A stretch of 64,000 nt of DNA from Tricholoma matsutake (lineage: Eukaryota > Basidiomycota > Agaricomycetes > Agaricales > Tricholomataceae). Position numbers and translations under genes: made by a program. Under the pieces are notes generated by a model. It had not been told where the DNA came from, searched no databases, and saw only the letters and a program-made list of their open reading frames with translations. Below are positions 1 to 10,161 of this stretch, piece after piece (position 1 is the first letter of the stretch; every line of letters begins with the position of its first letter). Where the stretch lies: positions 11,408,001 through 11,472,000 of the forward strand of contig AP026540.1 in assembly GCA_026075535.2 (NCBI GenBank). The letters run 5' to 3'.

Positions 1-19
1 CATTGACCAGTCACCAAGA

Positions 20-415
20 ATGAGCAGACTGCCAGGGCAACCCTCTTGGGAATGCCCGCACAGAATCACATTCTGGATAAACAGAGATGACTGGATAAAA
101 AGAGTATCCTTGACTTGCCCAAGATGCTGCCTCTATATGCGGAGGAGCACAAAGATGGATTTGACCTGGGTAAAAGCACAATTTGAAGAGTGGTGCTTCG
201 AAGGAGAGTTAGACGACGACTATTTCCCCAAAGAATTCTACCTTGACCATGATGGCCTAACCCCAGGCAGAAGACCACTGGTGGGGATTAACCCATCACT
301 GTGGAAAGACCTTCAGTGGAACACCCACTACGATGAAGAAAGCAGATTTGAGCTGGCAAGGCAGCTCTTATTTGGACAACATGGAGAACTAGGGATGCTG
401 CTGCATTCTGAATGA
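20..415 (+). pseudogene. Open frame of unknown function upstream of the E LTR
   Basis: An open frame of 131 codons starts at ATG 20 and ends at TGA 413-415. The middle is acidic and aromatic-rich, including a WCFEGELDDDYF stretch near residue 60, which looks like real protein rather than random translation. I do not recognise the family. It lies just upstream of the 3' LTR of element E and may be the tail of an element-borne gene. Sequence after the stop keeps a coding flavour in other frames, so this is probably a decayed remnant. The true start may lie beyond the window. Confidence 0.35.
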
Positions 416-471
416 CACCCCCACACCGCAATGCCTCAGACTGATGGGCACAACTAGAAAACTACTGAATG

Positions 472-606
472 TCTGCAAAGACATTAAACTAGTGATCGTC
501 CACAAAGATGTTAAACTAGCGATCATCTGCAAAGACGTTAAACTACTGACCATCTGCAGAGACATTAAACTACCGAGCATCCGCAAAGATGTAAAACTAT
601 GGTGAT
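472..606. repeat. 27-bp tandem repeat, five units
   Basis: Five contiguous units of 27 bp begin at 472, 499, 526, 553 and 580. Each reads roughly TCTGCAAAGACATTAAACTA plus a variable 7-bp tail. The unit is a multiple of three, so any frame through it gives a nine-residue repeat (for example a repeated KDVKL core on the plus strand). It lies within the decayed internal region of element E. Confidence 0.85.
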
Positions 607-858
607 TGCCCTTGATACTGCACAGACCCTACAGACCCCCCCCTCCTGACGACATCACCAACTCCTTGACACCATTGCTAGGGGCAGTATAAAACAAAAA
701 GAACCTGATCACGGTCCAAGCTCAGACATGAATGGTCCCTCCATCCCACACCCAGATGCCAACACCATGACCTACCCACACCACAACCAATTTGACCCCG
801 GAGGAGGAACAAAGATTTAGGTCGAAGTGTGGAACTTTCAACCATAACGAGGGGGTAA

Positions 859-1785
859 TGTTACAATTTTCCTTGTAACTCATGAGACCCAACCGACCCG
901 ACATACCCGACGATCCCCTCCAGACAGGAGGCACTCCCTGATTCATGCTTAGAGCATGTCCTTGACACCAGACACACACACGACGCATGCCAACAACATG
1001 CATTTGATCCCCTTCCCGCAGAAGGCACCCTTGATGCATGGTGACTCCATGCACCTGAACCCATTCCCACACATGCTGTGATACGACAGCCCTTTGACAT
1101 GAGGTCCGTGATGTCGGACTCTCATGATCTGTCAAGAACCATTCCTCGCCCGATTGGAACCCACACCTGTTCGATCCTTTTCCGCACCTCGAACCCGACT
1201 TTTGTCTACACCTTCCAATTTCATTCCTGGCTGCCTTGCACTGCCCACACTGCTGTGCACCAGGCCGCCTTGTACAGCATCCATGGCTGCCTTCCCAAGG
1301 CTGCCATCTAGTTTTGCAAATTTGACTACGGATTCTCCCATTTCCATCCCACTTTTATTCCGGACTCTAATATTTAAGTTTAGCTAGTTTCGCCTTGTAT
1401 TCCGGAGTTTGTATATCGACATAGATTCGACTTTACCCTGCCAATCTAAAACCTCCTTCTACTCCAACCCCTGTCCTCTAAGAGTCTGAACTACATTCGA
1501 CTCAACCTCTAGTCTCCCTCCGAAGTTCTAGTCTCATCTGAACTCAACCTAAGTCCCTCCGTACTCCTCCCCGCATTTACCCGCACTTTCCCACTCCTAC
1601 CTCTAAACCCTCGACTTGAAATTAGGACACCAGACGAGGTGAAGGGCGCAGCTTCTTACAAGCTGAAGCCAAGTCCTTTCCGTTCCCCCTTCCGCAGAAT
1701 CCGCATTGACCTGACAATCTCCTGCTATCATCACCCGCAGTGTCCGGTCGGATTCCGAAGTGGCCTCTAGGATCAGTTCTTAACA
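859..1785 (+). repeat. LTR of element E (3' or solo LTR)
   Basis: The LTR begins TGTTAC after a purine tract and ends TTAACA. It is about 927 bp. A TATTTAAG box at about 1370 is followed about 35 bp later by AGTTTGTA, the same core layout as in the LTR of chromovirus A. The segment at 1621-1690 (ATTAGGACAC and the run to AAGCCAAGTC) resembles the reverse complement of the LTR segment of A1 near 6700-6760, so the two LTR families look related. The ends were inferred from this comparison and from TG...CA. Confidence 0.6.
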
Positions 1786-2183
1786 TGATTGACATGCTGC
1801 ACCGCAGCACTCCATGACATTGGACGCCTCATGCAAGGCATGAGGCCTATTGTTTCTATTCTTACTTGATATGCATCTATCTTTCCAATTGGACAATAAG
1901 GACCTCCCTTGTAGTATAAGTACTGCAACTCATAGTAGGGATGTCCTTAGTTTAGATCTAGGTAATCTACAGCCTTAACTTGCAACTTGCAAACTTACTC
2001 AAAACCACTAAGGAAGCCCCTTAGTGCATGAACCTGAACAACTCTATGCAGAAGCCCTGCTAGAGTGCACTACCCATCTTACGTTGGACACTCCAAGTAA
2101 GACTAGTGCTGAATGACTCGTCGAGGAAGCACCTCATTGAACAACATCGACTAGATCGAGTGATTGAGGCTTCACCCTTAACA
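1786..2183. other. Sequence between two elements, possibly a decayed solo LTR
   Basis: No open coding frame is visible. A segment from about 1813 (TGACATTGGACG) to 2183 (CTTAACA) starts with TG, ends with CA and contains a TATAAGTA motif near 1917, so it could be a solo LTR of a further family. I see no matching partner or convincing target duplication. Element A1 homology starts right after it. Confidence 0.25.
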
Positions 2184-5094
2184 GTTGAGGCATTCAGTTT
2201 GTCCATCGCCTTCTGGATGGTAACCTGAAGTGAAGTGGATTTTCATGTCCAGGGCTTGCCTGAGAGAGTGGAAGAAATGGGAAATGAACTTGGAACCCCA
2301 GTTGCAGGTGACATGGGACGGAACACTGTGTTTGGAGAAGACATGCATGATGAAGAGATTAGTGAGTTCTTGTGCCGTGATTTCATTTACTGTGGGGATG
2401 AAAATACCCTGTTTGGAGAGTCAGTCTACAATGACTAGGATGGCAGTGTGACCATTGGAGTCTGGTAACCATTTGATGAAGTCCATGGAAATTGAGTTCC
2501 AAGGCCTTTCCAGGACTGGAAGTTGCTTCAGAAATCTGTAGGGTTTGTGTCGGGGTGATTTGGAGTGTTTGCAGGTAGTACAAGACTTGCAAAAGTCCTG
2601 CACAAAGGTGTGGAGATTGGGCCAAACATATTCCTGTTGGATAAGCTGAAGAGTCTTGTTTTGCCCATAGTGACCTGAGAGGATGTGGTCATGCTTGTAT
2701 TGTAAGACTTTAAGATGGAGGTCCACGACATCTGGAATGTAAATCCAGTCGAAGTGGCAGAGAAGTCCGCTGTCGTCTAAAGACCAATTTGGGGTGGATG
2801 GTGAAGGAAGGTATGAGGAGGAGATGGGGTCAAGAGGGAGTGAAGATCAGATATCATTGTGGAGTTTCTCAACATCCATGAGAATGGCTTGATGGATGAT
2901 AGGAGTAGCAAGGAAAGTGGCTCGGAGAGAGGATGTGAGTTGTTCTTGAGTAAAGACTGGACAGAAATTGCTTGGATTTACCAAGGTGAAGTCACTATTT
3001 CCCCCTTTGCAGTAGACATCCCAGCATCTAGTGAGCGCATTGGGTTTAGCCCCTAGTTTACCAGGGCAGAAGCAGATGGCAAGGTTGAACTGTGAAAGGT
3101 ATTCTGACCACCAAGCTTGATGATGAGTAAGGAGTTTCGTGGTACTGAACTATTCCAAGTTTCTGTGATCTGTGACCACATCTATTGGATTTCCGGAACC
3201 TTTGAGGTACTGTCGCCAGTGTTTGAAAGCTTCAAAGATAGCCAGAAATTCCTTGTCATGGGTGTCATAGTTCAATTCAGCTGGGTTGAAGGAACGGGAG
3301 TGGAATGCAACTGGGTGGATTTCTCCATCCGAGGTATAGATGGAAAGGATTGCCGCTAAGGCATAATCTGAGGCATCTGTTTCCAAGATAATGTGGGAAT
3401 CCAGTAGCCATTGAGTAAGTATTGGGGCATGAGTGAATTCTTCTTTTAATTTGTTGAAGGCTTCTTGACATTTCTTGCCAAAGTCCCAAGGCATGTGCTT
3501 CCAGGTGAGTCTGGTGAGAGGGATGACAATGTTGGAATATCCATGGATGAACCATCAGTAGAAGTTGCAGAATCCAAGGAAGGATTGGATATCCTTAACC
3601 TTTCAAGGTTTGGGCCAGTCAAGGATGGTTTTGACTTTATCTTTGGACATCCAGAGCCCATCTGGAGAGAGGATGAACCCCAAGTATTCCATGCTGTCTT
3701 TATGGAACTCACATTTCTGCAGAGCAGCATAGAGGCCATTTTTCTGGAGTCTCTGGAGGACTTCCTTGACGTGAGCCTTGTGTTGACTCATGTTGTTGGA
3801 GTAGATTAGGATATAATCGAGGTAGACAATGATGCTGACATCTAATAGGTCACTGAAGATGTCATTCATGAGGTGCTGGAAGGCAGCAGGTGCATTGGTG
3901 AGTCCAAAAGGAACCACCAGCCATTCAAAAGAAATGTAGCACGTGCAGAAAGTGGTCTTCCATTCATCTCCCTCAGCAATGTGGACTAAGTGATAGGCAT
4001 GCTGGAGGTCAATTTTGGTGAACACATGCACCTTTCCTGGAGAGTCCAGGAGATCTGAGATTAGAGGAAGTGGGTAGCGGTCCTTTTTTGAGATGTGATT
4101 GAGTCCCCGGTAGTTGATGCAAAGTTGGAGGCATCCTTTTTCTTGACAAAGAGTATAGGAGTGCCATGAGGGGATTTGGAGGGGTGGATAAAGCCCGAGT
4201 GAACATTTTCTTCAATGAAGATTCGGAGGGCCTCAAGCTCAGAGGGAGAGAGGGAGTACATGCAACCCAGAAGTGGGGGAGCATTATCCTCCATCTCTAT
4301 CTTGAGGTCATAGGGACGATGTGAAGGAAGGGTGTCAGCTTTCTGTTTGTTAAAGACATCTGCAAATTTGTGATATTCTTCTGGAACATCTGAAAGGTCC
4401 AGAGGATTCCCAGATGCTACCAAGGATTTTGCCATAAGTCCTTCCAGGGAGAATGTCATCTGAAAGGCAACAGCCCCAGGAAGTTTGCTTGCACACATGT
4501 AAGTGGCAGCATTGATGAAGGATATCTCAGGAGGTACAAGTTTCGAGGGTTTAGTGAGTACAGGGGTTTTGTGGGTTTCCACTGGAAGGTTCAGAGGTGA
4601 AGGTGACTCACACAAGATAGGAGAGTCAGAGGACATCGAGGGGGCAGGACCTCTTTGAGCTGCAGAACAGAAATTCATTTGGCCTGAGGACCAGTCAATC
4701 AATGGATTGTATTGCTTCAGCCAGTTATGACCAAGTACTGCAGAACAGGAAGAGTCCAGTGAGGTTACATAAAATGTCAGATTGAACACTTCACCAGAGG
4801 GAAAAGTGACTGGGAGTTCCACAACTTGAGTTATGGTGGAGTTACAAGTTCCATCAAACAGTCGGAGTCTGATTGGAGGAATGGTTTTGGTACTAAGTTG
4901 GTTGTCCCGCACAAATGATGAATCGAGGAAACAATGTGAGGAACCAGAGTTGATAAGAGTTCAGATTTTTTGGGAATGTTTGGAAAGGGATAGCAGGATG
5001 GTAAGGGATTCAGGATCAGAAAGAGCGGATGCATTGAGATGGATGTAAGCAGCCAGTTGGGAAAGGTCAATGCAACCCTCAGCCCCAATGGCAT
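2184..5094 (-). pseudogene. pol of A1 (protease-RT-RNase H-partial integrase, decayed)
   Basis: Read on the minus strand, an aspartic-protease region comes first (about 5094-4700). Its catalytic motif is NSGS; the sister copy has DSGS, so the active aspartate has been changed to asparagine. Reverse transcriptase follows (about 4200-3600), with [11 protein letters not shown] and a catalytic box reading YLDY instead of YLDD. RNase H (about 3490-3150) has ILETDASDYA and the DHRNLE motif. Integrase starts near 2730 with the HHCC zinc region (H..H..CxxC) and SMDF, the first catalytic aspartate. Homology stops at 2184. The stops present are mostly TGA, where the family has Arg. Confidence 0.85.
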
Positions 5095-5112
5095 GTTCCT
5101 GAGGGTTGTGGA

Positions 5113-6329
5113 CTATTCTTTTGGGTCTGCAGAGTCCAGCTTGGACTCAGTGACTGCTGCAGCACAGGCTTTGGCCGCTTTGGACTTCAGACAATTCCCA
5201 GCTCCATGTCCTTTCTTGCCACAGTAGAGGCAAAGTCCTTCTTTCATGTGGTGTTCACGCTCATCTCCAGTTAGTTTACCATCTTTCCCCAACTTGTCGG
5301 AAACAGAGTTTGGTGGCTTGTCCCTCTGGAAGTTGTTCTTCAACCCAGAGGAGCTGCCAGATGAGGATTGGTTTGTGCAATTAGTGCTGGACGAGGACTG
5401 AGGCTTGGACTGAGTGTTAGAGTTGGAGTTGGAGCTAGGAGAACCTTTAGAATCCTTTTTCCTGGTGTGTGCAGAATTTCTGGGGGTCTTTGCTTCTAAG
5501 TGGGTTTCTTCTTTCTGCATCCAATAGATGTTGTCAGCATCCTGGGCTTTAAGACATAGGGATGCTAGAGTATTGGGTTGTCCCCCCATAAGACTTCTAT
5601 ACAGAGACAGAGTGGAAGACCGCAGAAATACTGGTCCTGAAGAGCAGCCTCATTCCAATTGACCCAGGAAGCCAGTTCCTAGAAGTCCACATTATACTTC
5701 ACTATTCTTCCACCTTTCTTCACCGTGAGTTCTGAAAGAGCCTTTTCCATGTCCCTGACAGGGTCATGAGGACCAAAATTACTTTCCAACTCACTAAGAA
5801 ATACCTCATAGTTCCACATCCAATGGGTGGAATTTGTTGGGTTGTTGAGTCCAGGTTCAAACCAGCTAAGGGCTGACCCTTTGAGGCAGGAAAGGATGAA
5901 TAGGATTTTCTTTTTGTTGGAGGCAAAGACCTGAGGACGATCATGGAAGTGAAGGTTGCACGAGACTAGGAAGTCCCGAGGTTTCTGGGGGTTGGCCCCA
6001 TTGAAAGTGTCAGGATCACAAACTTTGATCTTCTTGGTCTTGGGTGCTTGGTTCTGCTGGAGGGTTCAGAGACTATCCAAGAGCTCAAAGAGAGCATCGA
6101 GGAACCTATCTCCTGGATCAGGATTTCTGCCATTGGGAGGTAGAGGGTCATCAGGGTCATCAGGATTGGGGTCATCCCTGGTGCCATCAGGACCACTAGG
6201 GTCGTTAGGTCCACCGGGAAGTCCATCCTCTTTACCTGCACCTTCCTTGTCAAAGGAGTTAGGTTGCCCAACATTCTCTATGTACTCAAGTGGAGTCATA
6301 TTCCAAGGGGTCTCTGGAGGTTGAGACAT
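5113..6329 (-). pseudogene. gag of A1 (decayed)
   Basis: The reading starts at ATG 6329 on the minus strand (MSQPPETPWN) and runs through a proline, glycine and aspartate-rich N-terminal part, a retrotransposon capsid-like region with a typical FLVSC...LSYLKGSA...W pattern, a Ser/Asn-rich linker, and a single CCHC zinc knuckle near the end (CLYCGKKGHGAGNC, about 5200-5260). It ends at 5113. Stops at several places and frame changes make it non-functional. The A2 copy (32948-31738) has the same layout. Gag would form the virus-like particle in the cytoplasm and package the element RNA. Confidence 0.8.
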
Positions 6330-6573
6330 GATGTTAGCACTGATGGAGGGTGCTCCAGAACCGATTTGCCTGAAGATGTTGGATGGTCTGGTGGATGCAC
6401 CAAAAGTTGAAGCATGCCTAGGGGAAGGAAGTATAGATCAGTGGATTGCTGATAATCCTGGTACCATGCCAGCATGGCAGGAGTTTCTTGTAGTTCATTG
6501 GGTTTGTGACTCAGTAGGAGTTATAGGAAAAGATGAGATGGATTTGATGAGAGAGGTGAGAGTTTGTAAATAC

Positions 6574-7130
6574 TGTTAAGTTCTGAATCAGGAAAGGGAT
6601 GTTGGATTTCTGGTCATACCCAGATGGTAGGAGTTGAAAGGGAAGAGTCAGATAGGACCAGAATTCCAGTGGAAATCCAAGGCGAGGTTGGAACAGAGAG
6701 GACTTGGCTTCAGCTTGTAAGAAGCTGCACCCTTCTCCTCATCAAGTGTCCTAATTTCAGATAAGGTGAGAAGGGAGGATTGGAGGATTGGAGGATTTCT
6801 GGAGAGGATGAGTAAAAGTCTTGAGGAAGACTTAAGAGAGACAAATGGGAGCAAAGATAGAGTTGGATTGGTTGGGTGACTTTGTTGATTTACAAACTGG
6901 CAATACAGAACAAAAGTAGCTAGCTTAAATACTAAGGTCGGAGTTTGCAAGGCTGTGGTAATATGAAAACTGGCTTCCGAGGCAAATCCTGAAACCATTT
7001 CACCTTATTGGAAATGAGGGAATTTTGCCTCTAGGCAGTGCTGCTGATATGAGGTGGGCTGTGATGCAAGGCGGCCAGGAAGGGGGGCGGAAAATGATTG
7101 GAAATCTGGTCAAGAGAATCGGTCTTGACA
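6574..7130 (-). repeat. 5' LTR of A1
   Basis: In plus orientation the LTR runs from TGTTAAG (6574) to TCTTGACA (7130), about 557 bp, against 583 bp for the two LTRs of A2. It contains ATTTACAAACT at 6888-6898. That is the exact complement of the primer-site candidate at 6561-6571, which is separated from the LTR by 2 bp. Confidence 0.8.
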
Positions 7131-7770
7131 TGGCCTTGGCTTGGTTCAAGGACAATGTCAATGGAGTGTACCATCACTGGGCATCCTGGGTGTTCAAAGA
7201 TGTGATCACTGGGCTCTATGACCACTTTATCCATGACAATGCCACTCACGATGCTGCCAAAACTTCTCTCGAGTCAAATACGATGCCGGGGAAGGGGTTA
7301 TGAGTTATTATTACTGCCTGGAACATTATGTGACCAGGATGATCCATGCCCCAGATAGGTTTACATTTAAGACCCAGCTTCTTTCTTGGATGCCTAGTTC
7401 CATGGTATCCTTTATCTTTGACAAAGGATGCTCGGCCGAGGCCAGTTCTACCCAAACCCTATTGTATTATGCCAAGGAAGCTGAGGAGATCTGGCAAGGG
7501 AACACCCAACAAAAATCCAGGTGCAAGCAGGCCTAGAGGGACAGATACTATGAGAAACCAAGAGGTAAGGCAGCTGACTCACCAAAAGAAGGATAGCCAA
7601 AAACTGAAAAGACAGCAAAAACCCTCTAAATGGCAGAAGCCAGGGGCTGCAGAACCCCCAAAACAGTGTCAGATGGTCAGCAGGACCCAATGACACCTAA
7701 ACCTACCTTTGTGGAAGGCAGAACGCAGAGGGAGAAAGGCAGGGAAGAAGAGAAGTCGCACGTGACAAAT
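7131..7770 (+). pseudogene. gag-like remnant of gypsy element D
   Basis: Directly after the A1 LTR, a plus-strand reading continues through two frames (about 7131-7303 and 7300-7536, then about 7530-7690). The translation (ALAWFKDNV, GLYDHFIHDN, TLLYYAKEAEEIW) has the alpha-helical, tryptophan-rich look of a retrotransposon capsid, and basic low-complexity sequence follows. A1 appears to have landed inside it. Protease, reverse transcriptase and RNase H of D are not found in the window. Only integrase pieces are present (9840-10014 and 33954-34640). Assignment of gag and integrase to the same element is an inference from orientation and order. Confidence 0.5.
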
Positions 7771-8082
7771 ATTTTATTTTGTTTTGATGCGTGATGCACT
7801 GGCACGGGTTTTGCCAGCATAAAACAGCACGGTCTGCTTAGTCAAATTTTATGTAACATTAAAACATTCTCGGGGTCAGCTGACTGACATGACTTTATTA
7901 TATTATATGCATGACACGTGACATGTGACTGCCAGCTCACAACCACCACCACCACTGTCGCCAATGCTGCCTCCTCCTCCTCTCCACTCTACCACCACCA
8001 CTGTGTGCACACCCACCACCACCATTCCCACGCCCAATACCACCATCACCACCACCTTCAAATGAGCTGACTGGATGGAACG
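7771..8082. other. Non-coding start of a repeat-rich segment
   Basis: There is no gene. The segment contains an AT-rich part and a CA/CC-rich tract of repeated ACCACCACC at about 7937-8055. Confidence 0.5.
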
Positions 8083-8660
8083 CGGGCCCAAACGATGCAG
8101 ATCACGTTGTTTGGGGCCTAAGTATGTTTTTTTTCGTTTGCTTCTTGTTTTTTCATACTAACTAACTTGTTTCATTTGTTTTATAGGTTCTACTCAACTG
8201 CCAGACATAACATGGGCCCAAACGATGTGATTGGACAGAACACAGGCCCAAACAATGCAGATTGCGTCATTTGGGCCCTAAGTAAGTTTTATTTTGTTTG
8301 CTTTTTGTTTTTATAAACTAACTAACTTGTTTCTTTTGTTTTATAGGTTCTACTCTACTGCCAGATGGAACATGGGCCCAAACAACGTTGCCATTGTTTG
8401 GGCCATAAATAAGTTTTTTTTTTCTTTTTTCTTTTTCTTTTTATCAATGAACTAATTGTAATTTATTGCTTTTTAGGTTGTATACTACTGGGGACGACCT
8501 GCCATGACAAAAAAGGCGAGCTGACTGGACAGAATGCAGGCCCAAACAACGGCAACGTTGTTTGGGCCATAGATAAGTTTTTTCTTATTTCTTTTTGTTT
8601 TTATAAATCAACTAATTGTAATTTATTGCTTTTTAGGTTGTATACTACTGGGGACGACCT
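8083..8660. repeat. Tandem array of palindrome plus intron-like modules
   Basis: Four imperfect units of about 130-170 bp follow each other. Each has a near-palindrome of the type GGCCCAAAC...GTTTGGGCC (clearest at about 8539-8570, with 13-bp arms and a 4-nt loop). This is followed by an intron-like stretch with GTATGT, GTAAGT or ATAAGT, a long T-rich run, CTAAC or ACTAATT, and TTTATAG or TTTTTAG, then a short G-starting segment (GTTCTACT or GTTGTATACTACTG). No long open frame spans the array. Confidence 0.75.
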
Positions 8661-8929
8661 GCCACGATGAAAAATGTGCAACCCATGCCCACGCCCACCC
8701 AATCCCCTCCTCCCCATTCAAATGGGATGTGAGGCTGTTGACATGGGCTAGGAGGGTGCAAAGGGATGCCAGGAGACCCCAGAAGGGGGGTACCTGCCTA
8801 GTAAGCACCCACCAACCTCTGTACTCGTGCCATGTTGCACTGACGTGCCCAAACCCCCCCCCCTCCCCCCCAAAAAAAAGAAGAAAGAAACAGAAATCCA
8901 GACAGGGGATGACAGCGACAAACAATGAC

Positions 8930-9165
8930 AAACCACCCACCCCCAGCCTCATGAGCAACTGCTCGTGGGGTGGATCATGGGTGGAATGATGCCCAGGCAC
9001 AGGGACAGGAGATGACAACAACACACCACCCACCCCCAGCCTCACGAGCAACTGCTCATGGGGTGGATCGTGGGTGGAATGACAACAATGACAAGCCACC
9101 TACCCCCAGCCTCACAAGCAACTGCTCATGGGGTGGATCGTGGGTGGAAGGACAGACAACAGCAG
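8930..9165. repeat. Three hairpin repeats (GAGCAACTGCTC family)
   Basis: Three copies of about 60-75 bp each contain a near-palindrome CCTCA(C/T)GAGCAACTGCTC(A/G)TGGGG, followed by GGTGGATC(A/G)TGGGTGGAA. They begin near 8945, 9038 and 9108. The same hairpin occurs at 37605-37895, on the other side of the nested block. Confidence 0.75.
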
Positions 9166-9175
9166 GGTCATGTCC

Positions 9176-9440
9176 CCTCCCCCTCCCCCGCACTTTGTGT
9201 GGGGAGGGATTTTTTTTGTACCTTTAATTATTTATTAGTATTGTGCCCCCCCTCCCCCATTTTCCATGGGGGAGGGATTTTTTTCTTCATGTTTTTACCT
9301 CCCCCCTCGCATTCGGCGCGAGGGGTTAGCTTTTTATGTATATAAATAAAACTCCTTCTCGCATCTTGTGAGAGGGAGGATTTTTTGTTTATCTATGTAA
9401 TCACAATCATCCCCACTCCCTCGCATTCAATGTGAGGGAT
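9176..9440. repeat. Array of five C-rich/G-rich hairpins, most followed by T runs
   Basis: Five stem-loops start near 9180, 9246, 9300, 9352 and 9411. The left arms are variants of CCCTCCCC(C)GCA and the right arms variants of TGGGGGAGGGA. The first four are followed by runs of 5 to 8 T. The spacing is about 52-66 bp. The arms differ between hairpins while pairing within each is kept. Confidence 0.7.
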
Positions 9441-9530
9441 GTGGTTAATTAAAAAAATTTGATTTTTCACTATGTACTCCAAAAAAAATTAGAGTGTCAT
9501 GAATAAACATTATATTACTATCTAATAATT

Positions 9531-9621
9531 CTCCTGTGGCTCAACTGGTTAAGCACACATGTTTGGTTTGTCATGTAATCACTCTAATCAAGATGTCTTG
9601 AGTTCAATCCTTACTCTGCAC
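9531..9621 (+). repeat. tRNA-like sequence, probable SINE head
   Basis: TGGCTCAACTGG at 9537-9548 fits the RNA polymerase III A box, and GAGTTCAATCC at 9600-9610 fits the B box, about 50 bp apart. The flanks resemble the ends of a tRNA coding region (CTCCTG at the start, CTCTGCACA at the end). A clean cloverleaf is not obvious and there is no matching acceptor stem, so it is more likely a tRNA-derived SINE or tRNA relic than a working tRNA. Confidence 0.45.
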
Positions 9622-9719
9622 AAATATATTTTGTAGGCACTTTGACAACTTAAGACTTGAAATTTGACTATCCATTAGGGTATATACTCTAAGTTGAGCA
9701 TCTGGAGTAACCAGAATCT

Positions 9720-9838
9720 GGTCAGAATAACTGGAATAACTGGACTCTGACTGGAATAACTGGACTCTGACCGGAATAACTGGACTCCAACTGAAATAAC
9801 TGGACTCCAACCGGAATAACTGGACTCCAACCAGAATA
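9720..9838. repeat. Minisatellite of about 20 bp
   Basis: Six or so copies of a unit like GGAATAACTGGACTC(T/C)(G/A)AC(T/C) run head to tail. The array ends right where the integrase remnant of element D begins. Confidence 0.8.
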
Positions 9839-9839
9839 G

Positions 9840-10014
9840 GTGGGGGAGGGTAAATTACAGCAACTAATGTCCATGGTGCACTTGGTGCCTGTGAATACCA
9901 CCACTATGGCAACAAATCTGTTTTCATTGTTTGTTAAAGAGATAGTCTGCTTGCACAGTCTACCGGGATCTATAGTTTCAAATCAAGACTCCAAGTTCAC
10001 CTCTCATTGGTGGA
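9840..10014 (+). pseudogene. Integrase core of element D, first part
   Basis: The translation contains VHLVPVNTTTMATNLF, then VSNQDSKFTSHWW, which matches the second catalytic block of Ty3/gypsy integrases (usually SDRDxxFTSxFW), with the catalytic aspartate region reading SNQD. The reading breaks at 10014 inside the WW-R-E stretch and resumes at 33954. The interruption is the foldback element plus A2 and its nested guests. This is strong evidence that 9840-10014 and 33954-34640 were one gene. Confidence 0.75.
10006..10014. repeat. 9-bp target-site duplication (left) of the foldback element
   Basis: ATTGGTGGA at 10006-10014 is repeated exactly at 33954-33962, each at the broken point of the D integrase frame. 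Confidence 0.65.
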
Positions 10015-10161
10015 TTACATAAAATTACCAAAATATTTGAGGAGCTAGATCCCATCAAAAGCCGAGGGGTCTCCTGCCAACTCTAAGTGATCAGAGAAGC
10101 CATTCCTGAGATATTTAAGCAGCTTTGAAATGGCTCAAGCCAAGCCATTTTAGAGTTGTTT
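10015..10161. mobile_element. Foldback (MITE-like) element, left half
   Basis: The segment from about 10015 to 10135 is the reverse complement of 33781-33900, at roughly 90 percent identity judged by eye over about 115 bp. The two halves are separated only by element A2 and its TSD. Without A2 they form one 320-bp inverted-repeat element in the D integrase, flanked by a 9-bp duplication. It has no coding capacity. The right arm carries about 55-65 bp extra beyond the paired region, so the ends are not perfect terminal inverted repeats. Confidence 0.6.

Larger units (their letters stand above)
1..1785 (+). mobile_element. 3' end of an LTR retroelement (E), truncated by the window edge
   Basis: This stretch has coding-like sequence, then a purine-rich tract (850-856) directly before a sequence that starts TGTTACAATT and ends TTCTTAACA, as expected for a polypurine tract followed by a 3' LTR on the plus strand. 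Only the last 858 bp of internal sequence are in the window. No reverse transcriptase or integrase motif is visible here, so the superfamily is assigned only indirectly, from the LTR core, which resembles that of chromovirus A. The 5' part lies outside the window. No target-site duplication can be checked. Confidence 0.6.
2184..7130 (-). mobile_element. Chromovirus copy A1 (Ty3/gypsy), 3'-truncated and inactive
   Basis: On the minus strand the order is 5' LTR (7130 to 6574), gag, protease, reverse transcriptase, RNase H and the first part of integrase. Homology to the second copy, A2 (18470-20390 and 30737-33775), stops at about 2184 inside integrase. The integrase C-terminus, chromodomain, antisense gene and 3' LTR are therefore missing. 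The element is dead: it has many stops, the protease motif reads NSGS rather than DSGS, and the reverse transcriptase motif reads YLDY rather than YLDD. Its 5' LTR abuts the decayed gag of element D at 7131. Confidence 0.85.

Noticed and set aside
1786..2183. Definite solo LTR
   Set aside because: The TG...CA ends and a TATA motif fit, but there is no partner copy or target duplication, so it is kept only as a possibility.
9176..9440. Row of hairpin plus T-run units read as bacterial terminators or a CRISPR-like array
   Set aside because: The genome is clearly eukaryotic, the spacing is not regular as in CRISPR, spacers are not unique segments between identical repeats, and the repeats differ from one another.
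9531..9621. Functional tRNA gene
   Set aside because: A and B boxes are present, but I could not pair the acceptor and anticodon stems convincingly.
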